A stretch of DNA of 40,331 nucleotides. Source: Cyanobacteria bacterium GSL.Bin1. Its GTDB lineage: Bacteria; Cyanobacteriota; Cyanobacteriia; Cyanobacteriales; Rubidibacteraceae. The position numbers were made by a program, and so were the translations under genes. Position 1 is the first letter of the stretch. Each line of letters starts with the position of its first letter. This document shows positions 8,219 through 15,474 of the stretch, in pieces. The notes below the pieces were generated by a model that saw only the letters and a list, made by a program, of their open reading frames with translations, was not told the origin of the DNA and ran no database searches. The DNA lies in the NCBI GenBank assembly GCA_009909085.1, contig JAAANX010000035.1, positions 1-40,331 of the forward strand, read 5' to 3'.

Positions 8219-8953
8219 ATGCGATTAACAACAACAATCCCCCCATTAGAGTACTGGAGAACTGCTCCCAGTATCGACACCCTGAGATCGCGCTATGATG
8301 CCTCTGCTGATCATTGGGACAACTATTTGGCTCGTCTGGGTCAACTCCACGATTATCGTCTCCTGTTCAAAAGTCGGGCTGTTCGCAACTGCTTGAGCCA
8401 TCTTGACCCCACCTCTCAAATTCTCGACTGCGGCGTGGGCACTGGAGCCTTCAGTCTGGGGCTTTTAGACAGTATCGCTCACTCAGTTCAGGTCTCTGGT
8501 GTCGATATTTCCTATCCTATGTTGACCCACGCTCAACAGAATTTGAAAAATCGGAGTCCAGCTCTCGATTTGCGATGGGGCGATATCCGGCGCTTACCGT
8601 TTGCCGATGAATCGTTTGATGCGGTGATTTTTGCCCATGTGTTGGAGCATCTGGCTGACCCCGTCGCCGCCTTGTATGAGCTGGCGCGAGTCCTGAAACC
8701 GGGTGCCCCGCTGATTGGCTCGGTGACTCGTAAAGGACTGGGTCAAGTACTGATGTCCCTGCGTTGGCACAACCGAGGTTACGCCTCCCATCAGCTAGAC
8801 GCCTGCCTGCAAGCCGCCGGACTTGATGCTGTGAGGACGTTTGACTATGGTACGGGATGGTCGAGATGGATGTGCATCGCCGCGATCGCAGTTAAACCTA
8901 GAGGCGCGATCGCCCAATACCACCTCGATAGTTCTCAGCCTTTGGAAGGGTGA
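8219..8953 (+). CDS. Class I SAM-dependent methyltransferase (methyltransf_11 type)
   Basis: From ATG 8219 the protein has 244 residues; the frame is open back to 8138 but the added residues do not look conserved. Motif I ILDCGVGTGAFSLG lies near 65-78, the acidic loop VSGVDISYPML near 90-100, LPFADESFDAVIFAHVLEHL near 124-143 and RVLKPGAPLIGSVTR near 156-170. The last 16 residues (GAIAQYHLDSSQPLEG) are encoded by a 72-bp segment repeated at 10161, so the C-terminus may have been remodelled. Substrate unknown. It is the same strand as its neighbours but separated by 234 bp from the preceding set. Confidence 0.85.
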   Translation: MRLTTTIPPLEYWRTAPSIDTLRSRYDASADHWDNYLARLGQLHDYRLLFKSRAVRNCLSHLDPTSQILDCGVGTGAFSLGLLDSIAHSVQVSGVDISYPMLTHAQQNLKNRSPALDLRWGDIRRLPFADESFDAVIFAHVLEHLADPVAALYELARVLKPGAPLIGSVTRKGLGQVLMSLRWHNRGYASHQLDACLQAAGLDAVRTFDYGTGWSRWMCIAAIAVKPRGAIAQYHLDSSQPLEG

Positions 8954-8977
8954 TAATGCCGGATGAGTCTACCTAAT
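8906..8977 (+). repeat. 72-bp direct repeat, copy 1
   Basis: It matches 10161-10232 with about seven mismatches over 72 bases at a fixed offset of 1255. It starts with GCGATCGCCCAATACC and ends with GTCTACCTAAT. Copy 1 covers the end of the methyltransferase gene and 24 bases after it. The two copies bracket the SnoaL-like and GST genes. Confidence 0.9.
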
Positions 8978-9000
8978 TATGCATTTGGAGCTTTGAGCAC

Positions 9001-9390
9001 ATGAATCGACATCCCATAGAAGTTCAAATAGAAAGAGCCGATCAGGCGATCGTTGCAGAGAATTTCGACACGCTCTTGCAAATCTATACTAAGGACGCCA
9101 TCTTGGTTATCGAGCCGGGGAGAATCGCGCAGGGGCGAGAGGCTATCCGAAAAGCCTTTGAATCTATCGCAATATATTTCAAGAACGGGTTGCAGGTGAG
9201 GCAGAATGGCATGGAAATACTTGAATCGGGTGATACCGCCTTAGTTTTAGCCAACACAGTAATTTCTGCTCCCAATCTGCCGGAAGTTGAACGCAAAGCA
9301 ACCTATGTATTCAACAAAGATTCCCATGGAACTTGGTTGTGCTCAATTGACAACTCATACGGCCATGAAATTGTTTCAAACAATGCATAA
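9001..9390 (+). CDS. SnoaL-like / NTF2-fold protein (SgcJ/EcaC type)
   Basis: A 129-residue protein with the usual YybH/SgcJ pattern: IERADQAIVAENFDTLLQIY, then KDAILVIEPGRIAQGREAIRKAF and a terminal FNKDSHGTWLCSIDNSYG. NTF2-fold proteins of this size act as small binding or isomerase domains, often in stress or secondary metabolism. No catalytic residue can be assigned. It stands between the two 72-bp direct repeats. The TAA stop is part of GCATAACAAATG, which resembles an integron attC left end, but no matching right end follows. Confidence 0.8.
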   Translation: MNRHPIEVQIERADQAIVAENFDTLLQIYTKDAILVIEPGRIAQGREAIRKAFESIAIYFKNGLQVRQNGMEILESGDTALVLANTVISAPNLPEVERKATYVFNKDSHGTWLCSIDNSYGHEIVSNNA

Positions 9391-9521
9391 CAAATGTATG
9401 TGTGCAGCGAACCTGGCTGAGCAGAGTGAAGGGCCGCTTTCGACGCATTGCGGCGATCGCACATTCCCCGCTCTAGGCGCACAGATTGAACGACTTGAAG
9501 ATTCACGAGGAGACACCTGCA

Positions 9522-10112
9522 ATGAAACACTATTTCCACCCGATGAGTAGAGGTGTAACAACCGACTGGATGCTCACAGAGCTGGAAGCCCCGCATGAGA
9601 AGATCATCATTGATTTTTTCGCGGGCGAGAACAACACACCGGAATACCGCGCCATCAACCCCATGGGAAAGGTGCCAGCGCTTGAGGACGATGGCAGGAT
9701 CGTAACTGAGACGGCAGCGATCTGTGCGTACCTGGCTGACAAGTACCTTGAAAAGGGTTTTGCCCCAGCGGTGAGTCCCCCTGAGCGGGCGCGTTACTAC
9801 CGCTACCTGTTCTTCCCTGGGACGACGCTTGAACCGATGTTCTCGGTCAACCAGCTTGGAATCACCGATTTCAACCCTCAGTCCGTCGGCTGGGGAAATA
9901 TGGGCAGCTGCATGGCGACGGTGGAGTCGATGACCCCCAAATCCGATTGGGTAATGGGCAAGCAGTTTACCGCCGCCGATGTCGTATTTGGTGGCACTTT
10001 GGATTTTGCCATGCAGTTTGGCTGGTTGAAGAACGCGTCACCGACAGTCGCGGCATATGTGAAGCCTAGACCCGCATACCAACAGACACATCCTCAAGCG
10101 GGGAATCAGTAA
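9522..10112 (+). CDS. Glutathione S-transferase family protein
   Basis: About 196 residues from ATG 9522; the start is chosen for AGGAG at about 9509-9513 and the canonical first strand MKHYFHPMSRGVTTDWMLTE. The thioredoxin-like domain includes INPMGKVPALEDDG with the cis-proline near 52-54, and ETAAICAYLADKY, the glutathione-contacting Glu-Thr/Ser position. The helical C-domain ends WVMGKQFTAADVVFGGTL, typical of bacterial GSTs. It would conjugate or reduce electrophiles using glutathione, in the cytosol. The last 15 residues (PRPAYQQTHPQ) look slightly altered compared with the usual RPAYQRA ending. Confidence 0.88.
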   Translation: MKHYFHPMSRGVTTDWMLTELEAPHEKIIIDFFAGENNTPEYRAINPMGKVPALEDDGRIVTETAAICAYLADKYLEKGFAPAVSPPERARYYRYLFFPGTTLEPMFSVNQLGITDFNPQSVGWGNMGSCMATVESMTPKSDWVMGKQFTAADVVFGGTLDFAMQFGWLKNASPTVAAYVKPRPAYQQTHPQAGNQ

Positions 10113-10160
10113 ACGATCCCCTGTCGAAACCTCTCGGCGCTTTTGAAACCACACTCCAGG

Positions 10161-10232
10161 GCGATCGCCCAATACCACCTCGATAGTTCTCAGCATTTGG
10201 GAGGGCGATTATGCTGAATGCGTCTACCTAAT
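10161..10232 (+). repeat. 72-bp direct repeat, copy 2
   Basis: Second copy of 8906-8977, here wholly intergenic between the GST and GNAT genes. The placement suggests that the 1.25-kb segment holding two genes was joined by duplication or inserted next to the methyltransferase gene. Confidence 0.9.
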
Positions 10233-10298
10233 CAACCTTACAGGGGAGTTATGTGGAATCATTCTCTCCAATTACAAGTTGGGTATCAAGATTAGAAT

Positions 10299-10790
10299 AT
10301 GGATATTGAATTTAGAGAGCTAGGAACAGTTGAAATATCGGATTTAGTCGAACTCATGAACAACCCATTGGTACGTAGGCACATGCCACTATCAAACGAT
10401 AACTTCGGCGTTCGTGAATGTGAGTCTTTTCTGTCCGCAAAGGCAGCTTTGTGGCAAGAATACGGATATGGTCCTTGGGCTTTCTTTATTGATGATGAAT
10501 TCGCAGGCTGGGGTGGCTTACAACCTGAAGATGGATATCCTGATCTCGCCTTAGTCCTGCACCCCAATCATTGGGGAGTCGGCAACATACTCTACAAAGA
10601 AATTGTCCGACGTGCGTTTGGAGAAATGAAACTTAAAGCAATTTCAGTGCTTCTGCCGGTCACTAGAAAAAGTGCCAACAGCCTTTTAAGACTAGGATTT
10701 CGGCAACATGGAACAGTCACGTTAGAAAACAAGCAATTCAACAGGTATTTGCTTGAAAAACCTGCGTACAGCAGGCACTCCAAAAATTGA
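10299..10790 (+). CDS. GNAT-family N-acetyltransferase (integron-cassette-like gene)
   Basis: A 163-residue GNAT of the RimJ/RimL-like type. It has FREL near the start, PWAFFIDDEFAGWGGLQPEDG (strands 2-4), ALVLHPNHWGVGNILYKEIV (acetyl-CoA binding motif A; its Q/RxxGxG/A loop is replaced by NHWGVGN) and SANSLLRLGFRQHGTV near the end. It probably acetylates a small molecule or peptide amine. The stop TGA 10788-10790 is directly followed by an attC site, the arrangement of a mobile gene cassette. The start ATG 10299 has no strong Shine-Dalgarno, which is also common in cassettes. Confidence 0.85.
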   Translation: MDIEFRELGTVEISDLVELMNNPLVRRHMPLSNDNFGVRECESFLSAKAALWQEYGYGPWAFFIDDEFAGWGGLQPEDGYPDLALVLHPNHWGVGNILYKEIVRRAFGEMKLKAISVLLPVTRKSANSLLRLGFRQHGTVTLENKQFNRYLLEKPAYSRHSKN

Positions 10791-10791
10791 T

Positions 10792-10879
10792 ATCCAACAA
10801 TGCCTTGCAGCCAACCCACTTTCTGCTACTTCCCCTCGGTCATTCGCTCCGAGTGGGCTGCTGAAGGCAAGCGTTAGAA
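10792..10879 (+). mobile_element. Integron attC recombination site (lone cassette end)
   Basis: The left core ATCCAAC at 10792-10798 fits RYYYAAC exactly and the right core GTTAGAA at 10873-10879 fits GTTRRRY except the last base. Between them, TGCCTT (10801-10806) pairs with AAGGCA (10864-10869) and GCAGCC (10807-10812) with GGCTGC (10856-10861), separated on one side by a 2-nt bulge. CTCGG (10835-10839) pairs with CCGAG (10848-10852). This is the bulged-hairpin plan recognised by integron integrases. No intI gene is present in the window, so it is an orphan attC or CALIN-like trace. Confidence 0.8.
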
Positions 10880-10890
10880 AGTGGAACTTC

Positions 10891-11772
10891 CTACTGGGCA
10901 CGATAGGCTTTCGGTGTCATACCCGTCAGCTGCCGAAATTTTCGTCCCAAATGGCTGTGGCTGTTGAAACCGCAGTCAAGAGCAATTTCTACGACGGGTT
11001 TATCCGTCTGTTTCAACAACTGCTTTGCCCGCTCTACCCGTTGCTGCAGCAGATATTGGTAAGGCGACAGACCTAGTGATTGCTTGAAGAGGCGGCCAAA
11101 ATGAAATTGACTCATTCCGACGAGTTCTGCTAGCTCAGCTAAGGTAATTTCGCTGCCCAAATGGGCATCAATATAGTCCAAAACCTGTAGAAGCTGATGT
11201 TGAGGGAGGCCGCCCTCATAAGTGGGCAACCCGGGTCGGGTGGTGGCGTGATGCCGCAGCAAATGCACTGCTAAAACATTAGCCAGTGAATCGGTATACA
11301 GCTGGTTACCAAAGGATGCCTGATGGAGTTCTGCCAGCAATAACGTCGCGATCGCGTCAACTTGAGGATCGCGGGTCTGGAATGCTGGGACGAGTTTGAT
11401 GTGATCGCCATCTTGCCCCAACGTCTCCTCTGCCACCTGGCGCAAAAACGAATCTTGAAGCCGCATTTGTATGATCTGGACATCCCCCTCAGCCTGGGTT
11501 GCCAGCCTTGTATCTGCTGGAGTCACCAGTAAATCGCCCTTGCTGTAGAGTCCGGTATAGGTGCGACCCTCTAGCCCATGGGAAAACTTAAAGGGGCGCG
11601 GTGACAGGAACAAACCCAGGGTATGTTCATTCGGATAACGCCACACCTCTGCGTTCATTTCATTACGACAGACATGACGAACATGCCGAATCGCCAACGC
11701 TCCCCATTGCTGGGTCACATGCCATTCAGATTGAGCAGACCATTCCGATGATGAAAACGGGGCTTGAGACAT
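10891..11772 (-). CDS. AraC-family transcriptional regulator
   Basis: About 293 residues if translation begins at the Met encoded at 11772; the frame stays open to 11847. The C-terminal third carries both helix-turn-helix units: ITLAELAELVGMSQFHFGRLFKQ and PVVEIALDCGFNSHSHLGRKFRQLTGMTPKAYR, the classic AraC signature. The N-terminal part (GALAIRHVRHV, FKFSHGLEG) is a cupin-like effector domain. It is divergent from the alcohol dehydrogenase gene at 12014, and the 240-bp gap between them is the likely site of control. It begins 11 bases after the attC site, in the opposite orientation, and its GC content fits the island. Confidence 0.9.
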   Translation of the reverse strand: MSQAPFSSSEWSAQSEWHVTQQWGALAIRHVRHVCRNEMNAEVWRYPNEHTLGLFLSPRPFKFSHGLEGRTYTGLYSKGDLLVTPADTRLATQAEGDVQIIQMRLQDSFLRQVAEETLGQDGDHIKLVPAFQTRDPQVDAIATLLLAELHQASFGNQLYTDSLANVLAVHLLRHHATTRPGLPTYEGGLPQHQLLQVLDYIDAHLGSEITLAELAELVGMSQFHFGRLFKQSLGLSPYQYLLQQRVERAKQLLKQTDKPVVEIALDCGFNSHSHLGRKFRQLTGMTPKAYRAQ

Positions 11773-12013
11773 GGGCATCGACAACGATACAGAACTAATC
11801 TGACATTGTGAGCAAACTGACAGCGCTCCTGAGCGGAGGCATCTCACCCCAGTCTAGCGTCCTGGGAAAAACTGATAGCAAGAATGTGCTAAGTCAGCGG
11901 GAATTAGATAGCGGCGCAGCCAGGTTTTCCCTAAATTGAGGATTAACAGACGAGTTTACGATTTAGACAACATGATACTGAGACTTTTTAGATCAGATGA
12001 GTCAGCTTGAACT

Positions 12014-12988
12014 ATGAAAGCAATCGTTTTGACCCAATACGGATCTCCGGAGGATCTGGAGCTGAAAGATATTGAAACGCCTACGCCTAACGAGGGCGAA
12101 ATCTTAGTCAAAGTCCATGCCTCCTCAGTCAATGACTGGGATTGGTGCTTGGTCAGGGGCACTCCCTTTTACATTCGACTGCTCTGTGGTTGGCGCAAAC
12201 CTAACATCCAGATCCCCGGTGCGGAAGTCGCTGGTCGGGTCACAGCAGTGGGAGCAAACGTCACCCGGTTTCAACCCGGAGATGCGGTCTATGGCGACAT
12301 TTCTGAATGCGGGTTTGGCGGCTTTGCGGAGGAGGTGTGTGTGCCGGAAAACGCCCTGGCTCTAATGCCTGAGAAGATGACCTTCCCTGAGGCAGCGGCG
12401 ATTCCCCATGCCGCGATGTTGGCTGTACAAGGGTTAATTGATGCCGGACAACTGCAGCCGGGTCAAAAACTGTTGATCAATGGGGCAGGTGGGGGTGTGG
12501 GTACCTTGGGGGTGCAAATTGCCAAGGCAATTGGGGTTAAAGAGGTGACTGGCGTCGATCGCGCTAGTAAATTTGACTTGATGCGCTCAGTCGGGTTTAC
12601 TCACACCATTGATTACACCCAAACCGATTTCACGGCAGGGCAAGAGCGTTACGACTTGATTTTGGATACCAAGACGAATCGTTCCCCTTTCCAATATTTA
12701 CCAGTGCTCAATCCTGGCGGTACTTACGTGACTGTTGGCGGTTTAACATCACGCCTGTTCCAGGTCCTATTGTTCGGGCCAGTTATTCGTTGGTTGACCC
12801 AGAGAACTGTGCGTTTAGTTAATCTAAAACCGAATCAAGATCTGGCCTATGTCAACGGACTGTTTACAGCGGGTCAGTTGAAACCAGCGATCGATGGTCC
12901 CTATCACCTGAGCGAGGTTCCCAGGCTAATTCAGTATTTTGGTGCAGGCCAGCATCAAGGAAAGGTCATTATTGCTCATCAATTTTGA
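12014..12988 (+). CDS. NAD(P)-dependent zinc-free alcohol dehydrogenase / quinone oxidoreductase (MDR)
   Basis: A 324-residue medium-chain dehydrogenase. The N-terminal GroES-like domain contains VHASSVNDWDWCLVRG and IPGAEVAGRVTAVGANVTRF. The Rossmann fold carries LLINGAGGGVGTLGVQIAKA at about 154-173, the cofactor motif. The structural-zinc cysteine cluster is absent, placing it with QOR-like enzymes that reduce quinones or enones. It is divergent from the AraC regulator, a common regulator-target arrangement, so AraC control is a fair inference. Confidence 0.9.
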   Translation: MKAIVLTQYGSPEDLELKDIETPTPNEGEILVKVHASSVNDWDWCLVRGTPFYIRLLCGWRKPNIQIPGAEVAGRVTAVGANVTRFQPGDAVYGDISECGFGGFAEEVCVPENALALMPEKMTFPEAAAIPHAAMLAVQGLIDAGQLQPGQKLLINGAGGGVGTLGVQIAKAIGVKEVTGVDRASKFDLMRSVGFTHTIDYTQTDFTAGQERYDLILDTKTNRSPFQYLPVLNPGGTYVTVGGLTSRLFQVLLFGPVIRWLTQRTVRLVNLKPNQDLAYVNGLFTAGQLKPAIDGPYHLSEVPRLIQYFGAGQHQGKVIIAHQF

Positions 12989-13032
12989 ACTGGATCATGT
13001 TTTTATCTGATTTGGCGATGCCTCTCATTAAT

Positions 13033-13046
13033 CCCCACATCTGGGG
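13033..13046. promoter_or_regulatory. Second copy of the CCCCACAT-TGGGG palindrome
   Basis: CCCCACATCTGGGG, one base different from 5921-5934, in the same position relative to the duplicated small gene. The surrounding leader (about 13030-13110) is also similar to 5906-5990, including CCAGTCGTGATTAGAG in both. Confidence 0.45.
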
Positions 13047-13123
13047 ACAACGGCTCCACACATCTGTTTGTATTGTTGAGTTGTTAATGCCAGTCGTGAT
13101 TAGAGAAGGCGATGGTAACTCCC

Positions 13124-13348
13124 ATGAGTCAACCCCATTGTCCAGCCGAAAATCATCACTCCCTTGAACTGTACGAAATTCCGATCAAGGGACATCTTGA
13201 TCATCTTTGGAGCCACTGGTTTGAGGGATTCGCGCTCGCACTAAAGGACAACGGTGAAACGCTGTTGTCTGGCCCGGTGGTTGATCCGGCTGCACTGTCT
13301 GGCTTACTAATTTGGGTAGTGCTGAATAGCAATGATACAATATCTTGA
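13124..13348 (+). pseudogene. Truncated paralogue of the small YEI..GHLD protein
   Basis: MSQPHCPAENHHSLELYEIP and IKGHLDHLWSHWFEGFALAL, then DNGETLLSGPVVDPAALSGLL, align with the gene at 6035. The match ends at about 13314, exactly where the IS1-like terminal repeat begins, so the expected KVRDLGLPLVSV ending is gone and the frame reads into the IS before stopping at 13346-13348. The missing 3' part is not found on the far side of the IS, so a deletion or rearrangement accompanied or followed insertion. Confidence 0.8.
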
Positions 13349-13613
13349 GAGATTGAAGTTAGCGAAAAAGATGAGCAATGAATTGCCCAAAATGTCAATC
13401 TTCCAAATTTGTCAATAATGGACGTACCCATTATGGAAAACAACGTTTCCGTTGTGCGGAATGCACCGCCGCGTTCCAACTGGAATTCATTCCAGTTGGG
13501 TCGGCGGTCAGGATTGTGGGCGACAATTTGTTAACAACCCTTCTCGTCAACCGATTTCTCAAGAAAAGCGTAATTTAATCGATAAATTACTCAAAGAACG
13601 TCTAGCTTTAGCA

Positions 13614-13646
13614 GCGATGGCTTCGCCGGCGCCGGAGGTGCATCGC
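13614..13646. repeat. Palindromic 25-nt insertion splitting a HIP1 site
   Basis: GCGATG and CATCGC form the outer arms around CCGGCGCCGG (13626-13635). Removing 25 nt (from GGCTTC through TGCAT, 13619-13643) leaves GCGATCGC and restores the transposase frame as LALAAIARVAEVSERW. The insertion is therefore clean and, if the AT is counted twice, has a 2-bp duplication. Confidence 0.75.
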
Positions 13647-13999
13647 GCGGGTAGCAGAAGTTTCGGAACGTTGGTTGCAAGACTATGTTAATCAAAAATA
13701 TTACTTGACTGCTAAAGAAGCTCAAGTTACTCAAAAAGCGAGTGCTTAATTCGGAGGAAACCTCCGAATGCAAGAAGCACTCAAGACAAAAAGGGGAAAG
13801 CTAGTTCTAGAAATTGATGAAATGTGGTCTTTGCATTGGCTCCAAGAAGAACAAGGTTTGGATTTGGCTTGCCATTGACAGCTTAACTAAGGAAATTGTT
13901 GGTGTTTATGTTGGTGCGCGCGATCGCGCTTCAGCAAGAAAATTATGGGATTCCTTACCGTCAGTTTACCGTCAATGTGCAACCTGTTATACAGAATCG

Positions 14000-14038
14000 T
14001 CGCGCGTTCCCTAGCGCCGTACGACGGCGCGGGGTCGC
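14000..14038. repeat. Palindromic insertion in the IS1 transposase
   Basis: GCGCCGT (14014-14020), loop ACG, ACGGCGC (14024-14030), with outer GCGTTCCC / GGGGTCGC arms. It interrupts the transposase between CYT and the expected DFWEAYQE. The outer arms resemble those of the element at 15432-15466 read on the other strand. Confidence 0.65.
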
Positions 14039-14284
14039 TCCTCTTTTTGAGAAGCCTATCAAGAGATTTTACCCACTAAGAGGCATAAACCAGTTAGTCA
14101 ACAAACTGGTCAAACCAATCATATAGAAAGATTTAACAATACGATCAGACAAAGAGTTGGAAGATTAGTTAGAAAGAGCCTTTCTTTCTCTAAAAAATTC
14201 CAGAACCATCTAGGAGCTATCTGGGACTTTGTTCATTACTACAACGCTAGCTTACAAAACTGATCATTACTATGCACGACTACC

Positions 14285-14833
14285 GAATTGATTTAACATG
14301 ATTGTAACTTTCGGTCGGACTCAAAGATTACTGACCGAATCTTTTTTACCATACAATCCCCTCATTACCTACACTGTCTTGCTTTCCACTGCGTTGTCAC
14401 CCCGTCAGATTGTGAAGTCATCCGTTCTCCGCCGTTAGACGACGGAACGGGGTTCACAAGCGCCGGAACCAAGTTCCGGCGACGACCCCTTGCCTGTGGA
14501 TGACCGTTGCTCTTGTTCATCATAGAATCTTAAAAACGCAACGGCAATGGTGAGAATCGTTAACAGCGTTCCTGGAAGTAGAGAGAGGAAATTGCCACAC
14601 TGACGATGTTTTCATTTTATCCGATCAGTTTGGAGTAAAACTCATTATAGAGAATTTTGCCGCAACTGTCCCCAGCTCACCCTTCAGCATTTTAAAGACC
14701 CCCCTCCTTTGTTATTGACCTTTACTTTAGTTACGGTAACCAATTTTCATCTAAGACTTGTTCTAAGGGCGCGATCTTCTAATGCAGTTAATTTCCTCTA
14801 ATTCACTGCGACATCCCCTTGTGCCTGTAACCG
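14285..14833. other. Gene-free stretch with a cruciform repeat and a possible membrane-protein relic
   Basis: There is no intact gene in these 549 bases. At 14417-14504 lies a three-arm palindromic element, listed separately. On the minus strand, 14504-14599 reads CGNFLSLLPGTLLTILTIAV followed by AFLRFYDEQEQR without a stop, which looks like one transmembrane helix and a tail of a lost protein; a TGA lies just upstream in that frame. The rest shows nothing recognisable. Confidence 0.4.
14417..14504. repeat. Cruciform-capable repeat (GTCATCC...GGATGAC), 88 bp
   Basis: Outer arms GTCATCC (14417-14423) and GGATGAC (14498-14504) enclose two hairpins: CCGTT..AACGG with CGCCGT/ACGACGG inside, and CGCCGGAAC-CAA-GTTCCGGCG at 14461-14481. 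The segment GGGGTTCACAAGCGCCGGAA is shared exactly with 34879-34898. Confidence 0.8.
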
Positions 14834-15043
14834 TCAATAATGAGCATACCGTTCCCCTAGACTCAATAATTCCTGATGCGTTCCCCGCTCGATAATTTCT
14901 CCTTGTTCTAACACCAAAATTTGATCCGCCCGAGTAATTGTCGATAACCGATGCGCCACCACCAACACCGTCCGATGTGATTGAAACATTGCTAACGCCT
15001 GTTTCACCAACCGTTCCGACTGACTATCCAACGCAGTAATTGG
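14834..15043 (-). pseudogene. C-terminal fragment of an ABC exporter ATP-binding domain
   Basis: The minus strand reads [20 protein letters not shown], then [20 protein letters not shown] and [19 protein letters not shown] to the stop at 14834. This is the D-loop to H-loop (VAHRLST) tail of an MsbA/exporter-type ABC ATPase. Walker A, signature and Walker B are absent because the sequence upstream of about 15043 is replaced by an IS66 fragment. It is non-functional; it marks where an exporter gene was cut. Confidence 0.85.
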
Positions 15044-15047
15044 TTCA

Positions 15048-15401
15048 ATTGTGGAAAGGGGGTTGAGGTATCATCAATCTCTCCCCCCACTCCCCCGAAA
15101 AAATCACCGAGGCCGAGTTAAACGTCGAGTTGGACATAATCTTTTGCTGAGGTTACGAGATTATGCCGAAGATGTCTGGCAATTTTTAAGGCCGGGAGTC
15201 CCTTTTACCAATAATCAAGCGGAACGGGACCTACGGATGATCAAATGCAAGCAAAAAATTTCTGGGGGTTTTCGTACCGGTGAAAGTGCTGAGAATTTTG
15301 CCAAAATTCGTTCGGTGATTTCTACGGCGAGAAAACAAGGTCGAAACCTTCTGCAAGTTTTAACCCAAGTTTTGCGGAGTGAGGTGATTATTTTTTCTTA
15401 G
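15048..15401 (+). pseudogene. IS66-family transposase, C-terminal fragment
   Basis: It reads [20 protein letters not shown], then RVGHNLLLRLRDYAEDVWQFL and VPFTNNQAERDLRMIKCKQK, ending SVISTARKQGRNLLQVLTQVL. NNQAERDLR holds the catalytic Glu of the IS66 DDE domain. The two catalytic Asp residues and the N-terminus are missing. The left edge joins directly to the ABC exporter fragment. Confidence 0.9.
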
Positions 15402-15431
15402 ATTCGAGGACCTCGTAAGAAAAAAGCGGAT

Positions 15432-15466
15432 GCGACCCAGCCGTCGTCGCACAGCGGCTGGAACGC
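15432..15466. repeat. Palindromic element next to the IS4 fragment
   Basis: CCAGCCG (15437-15443) pairs with CGGCTGG (15455-15461), with outer GCG / CGC. Read on the minus strand it starts GCGTTCCAGCC and ends GGGTCGC, like the element at 14000-14038. Confidence 0.6.
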
Positions 15467-15474
15467 GCACCAAG

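Larger units (their letters stand above)
13378..14263 (+). pseudogene. IS1-family transposase, interrupted
   Basis: The N-terminal zinc ribbon MNCPKCQSSKFVNNGRTHYG with KQRFRCAEC is the InsA-like start. Further frames give VAEVSERWLQDYVNQKYYL, then LVLEIDEMWS, KKNKVWIWLAIDSLTKEIVG, the DDE-type core, and HIERFNNTIRQRVGRLVRKS to FVHYYNASLQN and the stop at 14261. Insertions at about 13614-13646 and 13994-14048, plus point frameshifts, break the gene. It is inactive. Confidence 0.85.
13315..14284 (+). mobile_element. IS1-family insertion sequence, degraded
   Basis: Imperfect terminal inverted repeats: the left end begins GGTAGTGCTGAATAGCAATG at 13315 and the right end, read inward from 14284, begins GGTAGTCGTGCATAGTAATG. 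Between them lies a broken IS1-type transposase. Two short palindromic elements are inserted in the transposase gene, which accounts for part of the length of about 970 bp. No clear target duplication flanks it. Confidence 0.8.

Noticed and set aside
9385-9490. Possible second attC after the SnoaL-like gene
   Set aside because: GCATAACAAATG resembles a left core (6 of 7 positions), but no GTTRRRY right core or long matching stem follows within the usual distance.
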